64,000 nt of DNA. Origin: Kiloniella laminariae DSM 19542 (GTDB taxonomy: Bacteria > Pseudomonadota > Alphaproteobacteria > Kiloniellales > Kiloniellaceae). Position 1 is the stretch's first letter. Each line of letters begins with the position of its first letter. A program made the position numbers and the translations under genes. Of the stretch, positions 9,233-17,872 are shown in pieces. A model generated the notes under the pieces. It was not told the DNA's origin. It saw only the letters and a program-made list of their open reading frames with translations, and did not search any database. The stretch is from NCBI RefSeq assembly GCF_000374005.1, contig NZ_KB893134.1, forward strand, positions 654,643-718,642. The letters are read 5' to 3'.

Positions 9233-11260
9233 TCAGAAGGCAGTGTCTTTGCTCTGGGTCCTGGAGGCAGTTGAATCAAGAATGGTTACAATATCAGCAA
9301 GGATGGACGTGAGGTCATAGTCCTTGGGCGTATAGATGGCTGCGACACCTGCCTTGAGCAGGGCTGCGGCATCTTCGGGCGGGATGATACCGCCCACAAC
9401 GACGGGGATGTCAGGCAATCCGGCGACCTTAAGGCGGGAAATGACTTCTGTAACCAGGGGGCCGTGCGATCCCGACAGGATGGAGAGGCCGACAATGTGA
9501 ACATCCTCTTCCAGGGCGGCATTGACAATCTGCGCCGGGGTAAGGCGGATGCCTTCATAGACCACCTCAAAACCGGCATCCCGTGCCCTGACAGCGATCT
9601 GTTCCGCGCCGTTGGAGTGACCATCCAGCCCGGGTTTGCCAACGAGAATCTTGGCGCGTCGTCCGAGTTTCGCCGAGACCTGGTCAAGCTTTTGGCGAAT
9701 TTCAGTCAGTGAGTTGATGTCATTGCTGACTGCACTGGCGCGACCAACACCTGTTGGAGCCCGGTACTCGCCAAAAATTTCCCTGAGGGCCTGACCCCAT
9801 TCGCCAGTTGTGACACCCGCATGGGCGCAGGCAATTGAACTCTCCATGATGTTTTTGCCTTCGCGCGCAGCTGCCTGTAGGTCTTCGAGAGATTTTTTGA
9901 CTTGCTGCTGATCGCGTTTTTCCCGCCATTCCTTCAGGCGGGAGATCTGTTCGGCTTCGGCCTTGTCGTCAATTTTCATATAGCCACCGTCCCCGCCACT
10001 GGTCAGAGGGGACAGTTCGGTTTCGGTATGTTTGTTGACGCCAATAACCGTCAGATCGCCGCTTTCGATATCCCGAAATCTCCTGGCTGCGGATTCAACC
10101 AGTTTGCCTTTCATATAAGAACTCTCGACAGCAGCAACCGCTCCGCCCATTTCCTCGATCCGGGCAAGTTCTTCGCGCGCTTCCTGCATCAGTTCTTCCA
10201 CCTTGGCTTCAATCACAACCGAACCATTGAAGATATCACCATATTCCAGCAGGTCAGTTTCGAAGGCGACGATCTGCTGAAGCCGGAGAGACCATTGCTG
10301 GTCCCAGGCACGAGGGAGCCCCATTGCTTCGTTCCAGGCGGGTAACTGAACAGCGCGGGCTCGGGCATCTTTCGAGAGGACAACGGCCATCATTTCAAGA
10401 AGGATTCGGTAAACGTTGTTTTCCGGTTGCTGCTCGGTCAGGCCAAGAGAGTTAACTTGGACGCCATAACGGAAACGGCGATATTTTTCTTCTTCAACAC
10501 CATAGCGCTCGCGGCAGATCTCATCCCAAAGGCGGGTGAAGGCCCGCATTTTACACAGCTCGGTGACAAAGCGGACGCCGGCATTCACAAAAAAGGATAT
10601 GCGTCCGACAACCCGGGCAAAATCCTTGTCGGGTACCTGTCCGGCAGTCTTGAGCGAATCGAGAACCGCAATCGCGGTCGCCAGGGCATAGGCAAGCTCC
10701 TGTACCGGTGTCGCGCCTGCTTCCTGAAGGTGATAGGAGCAGACATTCATCGGATTCCATTTGGGAATTTCTGTGTAGGTGAAGGCAATGACATCCGTGA
10801 TTAGTCGCATGGATTGCCGCGGCGGGAAGATATAGGTGCCGCGTGAAAGATATTCCTTGATCAGATCGTTCTGGGTCGTGCCGGAAAGGCTGTCGCGGGG
10901 CAGTCCCTGCTTTTCGGCGCAGGCGATATAAAGCGCCAGCAGCCAGGGGGCCGTGGCGTTGATGGTCATGGAGGTGTTCATCTGATCCAGCGGGATCTGG
11001 GTAAAGAGCGTTTCCATATCGCCAAGGTGGGAGATCGGTACGCCAACCTTTCCGACCTCGCCTTTTGAAAGAGGGTGGTCGGAGTCGTATCCGGTTTGGG
11101 TCGGGAGGTCAAAAGCGACGGATAACCCGGTTTGCCCCTTGGCCAGATTTGTCTTGTAGAGCGCATTGGAAGCGGCAGCAGTTGAATGTCCGGCGTAGGT
11201 GCGAAAGAGCCAGGGTTTATCGCGGGACTCAGGTTTTGCTGCACTTGCGTTCATGATCAT
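9233..11260 (-). CDS. ecm: Ethylmalonyl-CoA mutase
   Basis: Adenosylcobalamin enzyme that converts (2R)-ethylmalonyl-CoA to (2S)-methylsuccinyl-CoA. At 675 residues it is a single-chain mutase. The N-terminal substrate barrel begins KPWLFRTYAGHSTAAASNAL, wording specific to Ecm rather than methylmalonyl-CoA mutase. The C-terminal B12 domain has the DxHxxG motif (GLDGHSNG, about residue 547) and the SILSGSH and VVGGIIP segments. Starts at 11260 or 11254 both follow AGGAAAA. It is divergent from ccr, the gene for the preceding pathway step, and the 238-bp shared spacer probably controls both. Confidence 0.95.
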   Translation of the reverse strand: MIMNASAAKPESRDKPWLFRTYAGHSTAAASNALYKTNLAKGQTGLSVAFDLPTQTGYDSDHPLSKGEVGKVGVPISHLGDMETLFTQIPLDQMNTSMTINATAPWLLALYIACAEKQGLPRDSLSGTTQNDLIKEYLSRGTYIFPPRQSMRLITDVIAFTYTEIPKWNPMNVCSYHLQEAGATPVQELAYALATAIAVLDSLKTAGQVPDKDFARVVGRISFFVNAGVRFVTELCKMRAFTRLWDEICRERYGVEEEKYRRFRYGVQVNSLGLTEQQPENNVYRILLEMMAVVLSKDARARAVQLPAWNEAMGLPRAWDQQWSLRLQQIVAFETDLLEYGDIFNGSVVIEAKVEELMQEAREELARIEEMGGAVAAVESSYMKGKLVESAARRFRDIESGDLTVIGVNKHTETELSPLTSGGDGGYMKIDDKAEAEQISRLKEWREKRDQQQVKKSLEDLQAAAREGKNIMESSIACAHAGVTTGEWGQALREIFGEYRAPTGVGRASAVSNDINSLTEIRQKLDQVSAKLGRRAKILVGKPGLDGHSNGAEQIAVRARDAGFEVVYEGIRLTPAQIVNAALEEDVHIVGLSILSGSHGPLVTEVISRLKVAGLPDIPVVVGGIIPPEDAAALLKAGVAAIYTPKDYDLTSILADIVTILDSTASRTQSKDTAF

Positions 11261-11375
11261 TTTTCCTGTTCTGTCGATATCAGGATTTTTCCCTGATTTT
11301 ATCGTTATAGACTACATTAATGTTACATATAGACATAAAGTTTCTTTATTTATTAATCTATAGCAAAATTATAAC

Positions 11376-11389
11376 AATTGTGCATTGCA
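11376..11389. promoter_or_regulatory. Candidate operator: AATTGTGCATTGCA, copy 2 (ccr/ecm divergent spacer)
   Basis: The second exact copy of the 14-mer found at 6833. It lies in the very AT-rich spacer between ecm and ccr (11261-11498), about 110 bp before the chosen ccr ATG and 116 bp before ecm. The core TGCATTGCA is followed by an A tract. A small hairpin ATCAGG/CCTGAT (11279-11297) lies in the ecm leader. Confidence 0.45.
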
Positions 11390-11498
11390 AAAAAAACAAG
11401 CCCCAGCTAAGCTTGTTTTCAAGCGGCGACAGACCTACCGCCATCCGAAGAAATCTGAAGACCGTCACAAGGCGGCTGGAACGGGGATGAGGCTCAAG

Positions 11499-12782
11499 AT
11501 GACTGATACAGCTAAAGTAGTGGACCTTACTGTCCATCAGGAAAAAAAAGATCTCTATGAAGTTGGTGAAATCCCGCCTATGGGACATGTGCCGAAACAG
11601 ATGTATGCCTGGGCAATCCGGCGGGAGCGTCAGGGCGAGCCGGAAAAGGCGATGCAGGTTGAAGTGGTTGATGTCCCCACACTGGAAACCAACGAGGTTC
11701 TGGTTCTGGTTATGGCGGCAGGGGTTAACTACAACGGCGTCTGGGCCGGACTGGGTAAGCCGATTTCCGTGTTCGATGTCCACAAAGAACCCTATCATAT
11801 TGCCGGTTCTGACGCATCAGGGATTGTCTGGGCAGTCGGTGCCAAGGTTACCCGCTGGAAGGTGGGTGATGAGGTTGTGGTTCACTGTAATCAGGATGAC
11901 GGGGACGATGAGGAGTGTAATGGCGGCGATCCCATGTTTTCTCCCTCCCAGCGTATATGGGGTTATGAAACGCCAGATGGTTCTTTTGCCCAGTTTACAA
12001 GAGTCCAGTCCCAGCAGCTCATGCATCGTCCCCGTCACCTGACCTGGGAAGAATCCGCCTGTTACACTCTGACCCTGGCAACCGCCTATCGCATGCTTTT
12101 TGGTCATCGACCCCATATTCTCCGGCCGGGCCATAATGTTCTGGTCTGGGGGGCTTCGGGGGGGCTGGGTTCCATGGCAATCCAGTTGATTGCCACCGCA
12201 GGCGCCAACGCCATTGGAGTGATTTCGGATGAAACCAAACGAGATTTTGTGCTTTCCCTCGGCGCTAAGGGCGTTATCAACCGCCGCGATTTTGACTGTT
12301 GGGGACGCTTGCCTGAAGTCAACGACGTTGAGGGTTACAAAGACTACATGAAGGAAGTCCGCAAGGTCGGCAAGGCGATCTGGGATATCACCGGCAAGGG
12401 GAATGATGTCGATTTTGTCTTTGAGCATCCCGGGGAGCAGACCTTTCCGGTCAGCTGCAACATTGTCAAGCGCGGGGGCATGGTGGTTTTCTGTGCCGGA
12501 ACAACCGGTTTTAACCTGACCTTTGATGCCCGTTTTGTCTGGATGCGGCAAAAACGTATTCAGGGCAGCCACTTCGCCAATCTGAAACAGGCGTCGCAGG
12601 CAAATCAGCTGGTGATTGAACAGCGTCTCGACCCCTGTATGTCCGAGGTTTTTTCCTGGGATGATATCCCGCGCGCGCATACCAAAATGCTCAATAATCA
12701 GCACAAACCCGGGAATATGGCTGTGCTGGTGCAGTCAAAGCGTCCGGGCTTGCGTACGCTGGAAGACGTGGTTGAAGGCTAG
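11499..12782 (+). CDS. ccr: Crotonyl-CoA carboxylase/reductase
   Basis: NADPH-dependent reductive carboxylation of crotonyl-CoA to (2S)-ethylmalonyl-CoA, the defining enzyme of the ethylmalonyl-CoA pathway. It is an MDR-type protein. Diagnostic blocks include LYEVGEIPPMGHVP, AAGVNYNGVWAGLG, HIAGSDASGIVW, GDDEECNGGDPMFSPSQR, the nucleotide loop VWGASGGLGSMA and VWMRQKRIQGSHF. The frame is open from 11385, but ATG at 11499 (427 residues, normal length) has GAGG at good spacing and matches where homologues begin. Divergent from ecm; mcd follows after a 163-bp spacer that looks structured. Confidence 0.97.
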   Translation: MTDTAKVVDLTVHQEKKDLYEVGEIPPMGHVPKQMYAWAIRRERQGEPEKAMQVEVVDVPTLETNEVLVLVMAAGVNYNGVWAGLGKPISVFDVHKEPYHIAGSDASGIVWAVGAKVTRWKVGDEVVVHCNQDDGDDEECNGGDPMFSPSQRIWGYETPDGSFAQFTRVQSQQLMHRPRHLTWEESACYTLTLATAYRMLFGHRPHILRPGHNVLVWGASGGLGSMAIQLIATAGANAIGVISDETKRDFVLSLGAKGVINRRDFDCWGRLPEVNDVEGYKDYMKEVRKVGKAIWDITGKGNDVDFVFEHPGEQTFPVSCNIVKRGGMVVFCAGTTGFNLTFDARFVWMRQKRIQGSHFANLKQASQANQLVIEQRLDPCMSEVFSWDDIPRAHTKMLNNQHKPGNMAVLVQSKRPGLRTLEDVVEG

Positions 12783-12796
12783 GCCTTCGCCGGTTG

Positions 12797-12889
12797 CCGA
12801 CAGGGATTGTATCTGTTCGGGGGTCTCGAACTCCCGGATGGTTGCAAAGCCGTTCCTATAACCTGCTGTTGTAAGAACGCCCCTGTCGG
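12797..12889. ncRNA. Candidate structured RNA in the ccr-mcd spacer
   Basis: CCGACAGGG (12797-12805) and CCCTGTCGG (12881-12889) form a perfect 9-bp closing stem around 75 bases. Inside are a hairpin CGGGGG-TCTCGAA-CTCCCG (12818-12836) and a second hairpin GGTT-GCAA-AGCC (12840-12851) with a GNRA-type loop, extendable by GGA/TCC. Together this is a three-way-junction shape, 57 bp before mcd. It could be a leader element of mcd or a small RNA; the strand is not certain. I do not recognise a known family. Confidence 0.45.
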
Positions 12890-12945
12890 AACCCACGCTG
12901 TCCCCGTGTCACAGTTTCATTATCCTGCGTGTTAAAAGGTTCCAA

Positions 12946-14607
12946 ATGATGTCTCATGATCCGCTGCTGTTCTCCCGCTGCGAGAAGGCTGTCGCTGCTG
13001 CCACCGTTTTGTTGGAAGAGGCGAAGCAGTCTGTTGCTGGTCTGGTCAAGCAGGAGGGGCGCATCAGCTCTGAACTGCTGGAGGAACAGCAGTTTGCAGC
13101 ACATGGTCTGGCCTGGATGGCAACCTATGTTGCGGCGCTGGATACATTGCTGAACTGGGCGCGGAAACTGGAGGAAGTAGGGAGCTTTCGGGAACTCGAA
13201 GCGCTGCTGCTGAAAATTGCCTTTGGCGAATATCTTGCGCAGATCAGTGGCGGGATTGCCATCAGCCAGGTCGAAGTTTTGCGCCCGGTCGACATGGGGC
13301 TTTCAGAAGAACAGGTTGCCACCTTTGAAAGCGAGGCGGTCAAAATTCTGATTGCACAGGGAAACACAGTCGAAAACCGCAAGGCGTTGTCGGGATATCT
13401 GGCGAACAGTCTCGAAACTGGACACTTCGGAGCCACGGGTCTTGGTGATGAAACGCTGGAGATGATCCGCGGCCAGTTTCACAAGATTGCCGATGATTAT
13501 CAGGATGCGGCTCATGGCTGGCATCTTCGGGATGAGCTCATTCCGATTGAGGTGGTTGAGCAACTGGCTGAACTTGGCATCTTTGGCCTCACCGTACCCG
13601 AGGAATATGGCGGGCTGGGGATGGGCAAGCTGGCCATGTGTGTTGTAACCGAAGAGCTTTCCCGCGGATATATTGGTCTGGGCTCACTTGGAACGCGGTC
13701 TGAGATTGCGGCTGAATTGATTCGTCTGGGGGGAACCGAGGAACAAAAACAGTCATGGTTGCCGCGGATTTCCTCGGGTGAAATCTTGCCAACTGCGGTC
13801 TTTACAGAGCCGAATACGGGATCAGATCTCGGATCCTTGAAGACCCGGGCGATCCGTGACGGGGATTGTTATCGCATCACAGGCAACAAGACCTGGATTA
13901 CCCATGCGTCGCGCAGCGATATCATGACCTTGTTGGCCCGGACCAACCCGGACGAGCCCGGCTATAAAGGGCTGTCGATGTTCATTGCGGAAAAACCGCG
14001 CGGCAGCGAAGAGGCCCCTTTTCCGGCAGCAGGGATGAGCGGGGGCGAGATCAAGGTGCTCGGTTATCGCGGTATGAAAGAGTATGAGCTTGGCTTTGAT
14101 AACTTTGAAGTCAAGAGCGAGAACCTGCTGGGAGGAGAAGAGGGGCAGGGTTTTAAACAGCTGATGGCGACTTTTGAATCCGCAAGGATCCAGACTGCGG
14201 CCCGGGCAGTAGGGGTAGCACAATGCGCCCTGGAGCTGGGCATGCAATATGCCCATGAGCGTATCCAGTTCGGCAAGCCGCTCTACAGTTTTCCACGGGT
14301 GTTCGGCAAGCTGGTCTGGATGGTGGTGGAAACCATGGTTGCCCGCCAGTTGACCTATGCAGCAGCCAGGGAAAAGGATTCTGATCTCCGCTGTGATATC
14401 GAAGCTGGCATGGCAAAGCTTTTGGGGGCGCGTGTAGCCTGGTCCAATGCGGATAATGCTCTCCAGATTCATGGCGGCAATGGTTACGCCGAGGAATACA
14501 AGATCAGCCGGGTCCTTTGTGATGCGCGGATCCTCAATATTTTTGAGGGGGCCGCAGAAATTCAGGCGCAGGTGATTGCCAGGGGACTCTTGTCTGGGCG
14601 CAACTAG
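12946..14607 (+). CDS. mcd: (2S)-methylsuccinyl-CoA dehydrogenase
   Basis: FAD enzyme oxidising methylsuccinyl-CoA to mesaconyl-CoA, with electrons passing to ETF. At 553 residues it is longer than ordinary acyl-CoA dehydrogenases (about 380-400) because of an extra N-terminal helical domain of some 150 residues, a hallmark of Mcd. The core shows FGLTVPEEYGGLG, FTEPNTGSDLGS, the TWITHASRSD flavin segment and the C-terminal HGGNGYAEEY and IFEGAAEIQ, the latter holding the likely catalytic Glu. The position beside ccr and ecm supports the specific assignment. Starts at 12946 and 12949 are adjacent ATGs. Convergent with gluQ. Confidence 0.93.
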   Translation: MMSHDPLLFSRCEKAVAAATVLLEEAKQSVAGLVKQEGRISSELLEEQQFAAHGLAWMATYVAALDTLLNWARKLEEVGSFRELEALLLKIAFGEYLAQISGGIAISQVEVLRPVDMGLSEEQVATFESEAVKILIAQGNTVENRKALSGYLANSLETGHFGATGLGDETLEMIRGQFHKIADDYQDAAHGWHLRDELIPIEVVEQLAELGIFGLTVPEEYGGLGMGKLAMCVVTEELSRGYIGLGSLGTRSEIAAELIRLGGTEEQKQSWLPRISSGEILPTAVFTEPNTGSDLGSLKTRAIRDGDCYRITGNKTWITHASRSDIMTLLARTNPDEPGYKGLSMFIAEKPRGSEEAPFPAAGMSGGEIKVLGYRGMKEYELGFDNFEVKSENLLGGEEGQGFKQLMATFESARIQTAARAVGVAQCALELGMQYAHERIQFGKPLYSFPRVFGKLVWMVVETMVARQLTYAAAREKDSDLRCDIEAGMAKLLGARVAWSNADNALQIHGGNGYAEEYKISRVLCDARILNIFEGAAEIQAQVIARGLLSGRN

Positions 14608-14623
14608 ATTTCTCTAATGCCGT

Positions 14624-15475
14624 TCATAAGAGGCCAATCATTTTGCGGATGTCATCAGGTTTTTTCCCTTCTTCGCGCAGGACCCGGATTGCAAGAGCAT
14701 TATGGCGTTTTGCCAAACGAACACCCTGATCGTCACTGACCAGTTCGTGATGGTGCCAGCGGGGCACAGGCAGATCGAGCAAAGCCTGTAACAGGCGATG
14801 AATATGCGTGGCCTCAAAAAGGTCCCTGCCGCGGGTGACATAGGTTATGCCCTGCAAGGCGTCGTCCAGCGTGACCGAAAGGTGATAGCTGGTGGCAATA
14901 TCCTTGCGGGCCAGGACCACATCCCCGAAAATTTCCGGCGTGGCATGCACGTCTCCTGCTGCGAGGTCCTGCCAGAACAAGGTGCCCGATTGCGCCAGAG
15001 CGCGATCCATATGTAGACGCAGGGCATAAGGCGCTCCGCCGTCCTTGCGGTCTTTTTGTTCACTCGAGGACAGATGTTTGCAGATCCCCGGGTAGATGAC
15101 ACCATCCGGGCCATGAGGAGCGTTGCCTGACTGCCCGATTTCCTCAGCGATATCCTTGCGGGTGCAGAAACAGGGATAGATCAGTCCTCGCTGTGCCAGT
15201 TTGTCCAGGGCGCTTTGATACTCAGGCAGGTGTTCTGATTGGCGGCGTACCGGTATTTCCCATTCCAACCCCAGCCAGGCGAGATCTTCATAAAGGGCCT
15301 GCTCAAAAATCTTGCGGCAGCGCGTGGTGTCGATATCTTCGATACGAAGCAAGAAACGTGCAGACACCTCGCGGGCTTTCTGCCAGCTGAAGAGTGCAGA
15401 GTAGGCGTGCCCCAGATGGAGATATCCAGTGGGGGAGGGGGCAAAGCGGCAGGCGGGTGTTTCAGGTCGGATCAT
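14624..15475 (-). CDS. gluQ: Glutamyl-Q tRNA(Asp) synthetase
   Basis: Attaches glutamate to queuosine in the anticodon of tRNA-Asp. It resembles the catalytic core of GluRS but lacks the anticodon-binding domain, hence only about 283 residues. Visible are FAPSPTGYLHLGH (HIGH-type), the zinc-region cysteines CFC and YPGIC, and the KMSKS-like LAKRH. ATG at 15475 (MIRPETPACRFAPSPTG) gives the usual N terminus; an in-frame ATG lies six codons upstream. Convergent with mcd. Confidence 0.94.
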   Translation of the reverse strand: MIRPETPACRFAPSPTGYLHLGHAYSALFSWQKAREVSARFLLRIEDIDTTRCRKIFEQALYEDLAWLGLEWEIPVRRQSEHLPEYQSALDKLAQRGLIYPCFCTRKDIAEEIGQSGNAPHGPDGVIYPGICKHLSSSEQKDRKDGGAPYALRLHMDRALAQSGTLFWQDLAAGDVHATPEIFGDVVLARKDIATSYHLSVTLDDALQGITYVTRGRDLFEATHIHRLLQALLDLPVPRWHHHELVSDDQGVRLAKRHNALAIRVLREEGKKPDDIRKMIGLL

Positions 15476-15517
15476 GATCTGACAAATGTGCAATGACCAG
15501 GGGGAAGAAGTCCAGTT

Positions 15518-16147
15518 GTGAGTGATAGAAAAATATCAGACGAGAGCTTGCGCCCTGCACTGGTGGCACTTTCCGGCCTTGACCCGGATGTTGCCCGGGC
15601 CTTTGCCGAACATGGTCTGCCGCCGGAACGTTCCCAGGAAGCCGGTTTCGACGGGCTTATTCGCATGATTATCTCGCAGCAGGTTTCGGTCCAGTCAGCC
15701 CGTGCCATTCTCGGGCGCTTGCTGGAGCAGGTCGGTGAGATCACACCAGAAGCAATCCTGAAACTGGATGACGAGGGGATGAAAGCCGCTGGCCTCAGTC
15801 GCCCCAAACAACGGTATGCTCGTGGATTGGCCGATGATGTTCTCAGCGGAAAACTCCAGCTGGATCTGTTGCCGGGGATGGAGGATGAGGCAGTTATTGA
15901 TCATCTGATTGCGGTAAAGGGGATCGGGCGCTGGACCTGTGAGGTCTATTTGCTTTTTGCTTTGCGGCGCCCCGATGTGATGCCTGCAGCCGACCTTGCC
16001 CTGCAGGAGGCAATGAAACATCTCAAGGGACTGGAACAACGGCCAAGTCCTGCGGAAATGTACCGCCTTTCTGAACTCTGGCGTCCCCATCGCAGTGCCG
16101 GGGCCAGGTTCCTCTGGCACTATTATCGCCATGCCGGAATTGCCTGA
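15518..16147 (+). CDS. DNA-3-methyladenine glycosylase 2 (AlkA-type HhH-GPD)
   Basis: Base-excision repair enzyme that removes alkylated bases. It is 209 residues and has the helix-hairpin-helix VKGIGRWTCE followed by the GPD region with the catalytic aspartate at residue 159 (MPAADLALQ). There is no iron-sulfur cluster C terminus, which points to the AlkA/Mag branch rather than EndoIII. It starts with GTG at 15518 behind a GGGGGAAGAAG ribosome site. Divergent from gluQ. Confidence 0.92.
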   Translation: MSDRKISDESLRPALVALSGLDPDVARAFAEHGLPPERSQEAGFDGLIRMIISQQVSVQSARAILGRLLEQVGEITPEAILKLDDEGMKAAGLSRPKQRYARGLADDVLSGKLQLDLLPGMEDEAVIDHLIAVKGIGRWTCEVYLLFALRRPDVMPAADLALQEAMKHLKGLEQRPSPAEMYRLSELWRPHRSAGARFLWHYYRHAGIA

Positions 16148-16259
16148 AAGCCCGCTTGCTGACTCCTGCAGACAGATATTTATTAACCATTTTTGTTAAA
16201 TTCGTGACCTCGGGCGAAAATTCGTGTAAAAGTATAGTGTTATTCATGGGGGGCATGAA

Positions 16260-16931
16260 ATGTCAGAGGTAGTTTTAACGGGCCCAAGGCACGAGCCAAG
16301 CTCGGGCGGACCGGCCAAAGAATTAATCATTATGCTGCATGGTCTCGGTGCAAACGGACAGGACCTGATTGGTCTTGCGCCTTTTTTTGCCCAGGCTCTT
16401 CCTTCCGCTGCGATTGTTTCTCCTGATGCGCATCAGGCCTGTGATATGGCCCCGATGGGACGTCAGTGGTTCAGTTTGATGAGCAGGGATCCCGACCAGA
16501 TTTTGGCTGGTATTAAAGCTGCGGCACCGATTGTCGATGCTTTCATCGACCAGCAAATGGCGCATTACAAGCTTCCGGCAGACCGGGTTTTGCTGATGGG
16601 ATTTTCCCAGGGAGCAATGATGGCCTATCATGTTGGTCTGCGCCGTAAAGAGGCCTTTGCCGGAATGATGGCCTATTCCGGGATGCTGGTATCATCTGAT
16701 CTGCTCAAGACGGAAATGACCAGCCCCTGTCCGGTGCTGGCGATCCACGGGGACAAGGACGAGGTTGTGCCGTCTCAGGCTCTGCCTTCTGCTGTGAAGG
16801 CTTTGCAGGACCACAATGTGCCAGTTTATCAGCAGATGATCTCGGAACTTGGTCACGGAATTGACGAGAACGGTATCTCCATGGGCGTGGGCTTTGCGCT
16901 TGAGGTTCTGGGCTACAGCATAGCTGAATAA
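16260..16931 (+). CDS. Alpha/beta-hydrolase, phospholipase/carboxylesterase family
   Basis: A 223-residue cytosolic serine hydrolase of the Abhydrolase_2 (carboxylesterase/acyl-protein thioesterase-like) family. It shows the oxyanion motif LHGLGANGQDL, the nucleophile elbow GFSQGA (Ser116), Asp167 in DKDEVVP and His199 in ELGHGID, a complete triad. No signal peptide. The natural ester is unknown. A hairpin terminator at 16971-17001 follows. Confidence 0.92.
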   Translation: MSEVVLTGPRHEPSSGGPAKELIIMLHGLGANGQDLIGLAPFFAQALPSAAIVSPDAHQACDMAPMGRQWFSLMSRDPDQILAGIKAAAPIVDAFIDQQMAHYKLPADRVLLMGFSQGAMMAYHVGLRRKEAFAGMMAYSGMLVSSDLLKTEMTSPCPVLAIHGDKDEVVPSQALPSAVKALQDHNVPVYQQMISELGHGIDENGISMGVGFALEVLGYSIAE

Positions 16932-16970
16932 AAAATTCTCTTTGGGGGCTGCCCCTCCCTCCCAGATAAC

Positions 16971-17001
16971 AGGCTGTCCTCATATGAGCGACAGCCTTTT
17001 T
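16971..17001 (+). terminator. Rho-independent terminator after the esterase gene
   Basis: AGGCTGTC and GACAGCCT pair around a loop (CTCATATGAG) that is itself palindromic, giving a long near-continuous stem followed by five T residues on the plus strand. Confidence 0.85.
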
Positions 17002-17102
17002 GCTGTGTGCCTCAGTTCCAATCCGACCAGATCGGGTTTGTGAAGACGTGACGACAGTCGTGTGACAGTGGAATCTGAATTTTGTGTTTCTTTTATTACG
17101 CG

Positions 17103-17120
17103 CATACAAAATGTTGTATG
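17103..17120. promoter_or_regulatory. Inverted repeat in the 337-bp spacer before the HNH gene
   Basis: CATACAA-AATG-TTGTATG is a perfect 7-bp inverted repeat about 150 bp before the HNH gene. The surrounding spacer (16932-17268) otherwise contains the esterase terminator and AT-rich promoter-like DNA, and no credible gene. Confidence 0.4.
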
Positions 17121-17268
17121 TATTCGAAATATGCAGTATTTTTAAATAGATGCTGGTTCCAGGTTGGAACGAAGGAAGTTTATTTCGGACAAGCTGGCAG
17201 GCAGCATCGACAGGCCCAAGTTTTTGATGATTCCCTAGGTGTGTTTGGTAATCCTGCGGAGGAAAGAC

Positions 17269-17850
17269 GTGGTTTCCTTTTCTGCCAATCCGGCGTTAGT
17301 TCTCAATGCAGACTTTCGACCGCTCAGTTATTTCCCTCTTTCTTTGCTGTCATGGCAGGATGCGATCAAGGCTGTGTTTCTTGACCGGGTCCAGATTGTT
17401 TCAGAATATGATAGCGAGGTTCACTCGCCGTCCTTTCAGATGCGTTTGCCTTCTGTTGTCGCGCTGAAAGATTATGTCCAGCTGGATCGCCGTCCAGCCT
17501 TTACCCGCTTTAATGTTTTTTTGCGAGATTCCTTTACCTGCCAGTATTGTGGTGTGAAGCAGGCGTCTGAATTGTTGACGTTCGACCATGTGGTGCCACG
17601 CTGTCAGGGTGGCGGCACGTCCTGGGAAAATATCGTAACGGCTTGCCAGTGTTGTAATCTGGCCAAGGGCGGACGTTCTCCCGGACAGGCACGGATGAGC
17701 TTGCAGTCCTGGCCCTGTTGCCCCACGGTTCATGAACTGAACATTAAAGGACGTGCTTTCCCGCCAAACTATCTGCACCAGAGCTGGCGAGATTTTCTCT
17801 ATTGGGATACGGAACTGGAAGGGGAAAGCGGCATATCGCTGCTTCACTAA
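17269..17850 (+). CDS. HNH endonuclease domain protein
   Basis: A 193-residue protein of the widespread proteobacterial type beginning LVLNADFRPLSYFPLSL. The C-terminal half is a zinc-stabilised HNH domain: CQYC, then DHVVPR, ENIVTACQCCN with the second Cys pair, and K/R residues. The family is usually a solitary chromosomal gene of unknown role, not an intron or restriction enzyme. I chose GTG at 17269 because GGAGGAAA lies directly upstream and homologues start here; an in-frame GTG at 17239 is less likely. Confidence 0.9.
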   Translation: MVSFSANPALVLNADFRPLSYFPLSLLSWQDAIKAVFLDRVQIVSEYDSEVHSPSFQMRLPSVVALKDYVQLDRRPAFTRFNVFLRDSFTCQYCGVKQASELLTFDHVVPRCQGGGTSWENIVTACQCCNLAKGGRSPGQARMSLQSWPCCPTVHELNIKGRAFPPNYLHQSWRDFLYWDTELEGESGISLLH

Positions 17851-17872
17851 AACATTTTGACGGGTGCTGTCT

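Noticed and set aside
12797-12889. A tRNA gene or tRNA-like element on the minus strand
   Set aside because: A T-arm-like hairpin and a 9-bp end stem are present, but a 12-base gap separates them and no D or anticodon arm fits.
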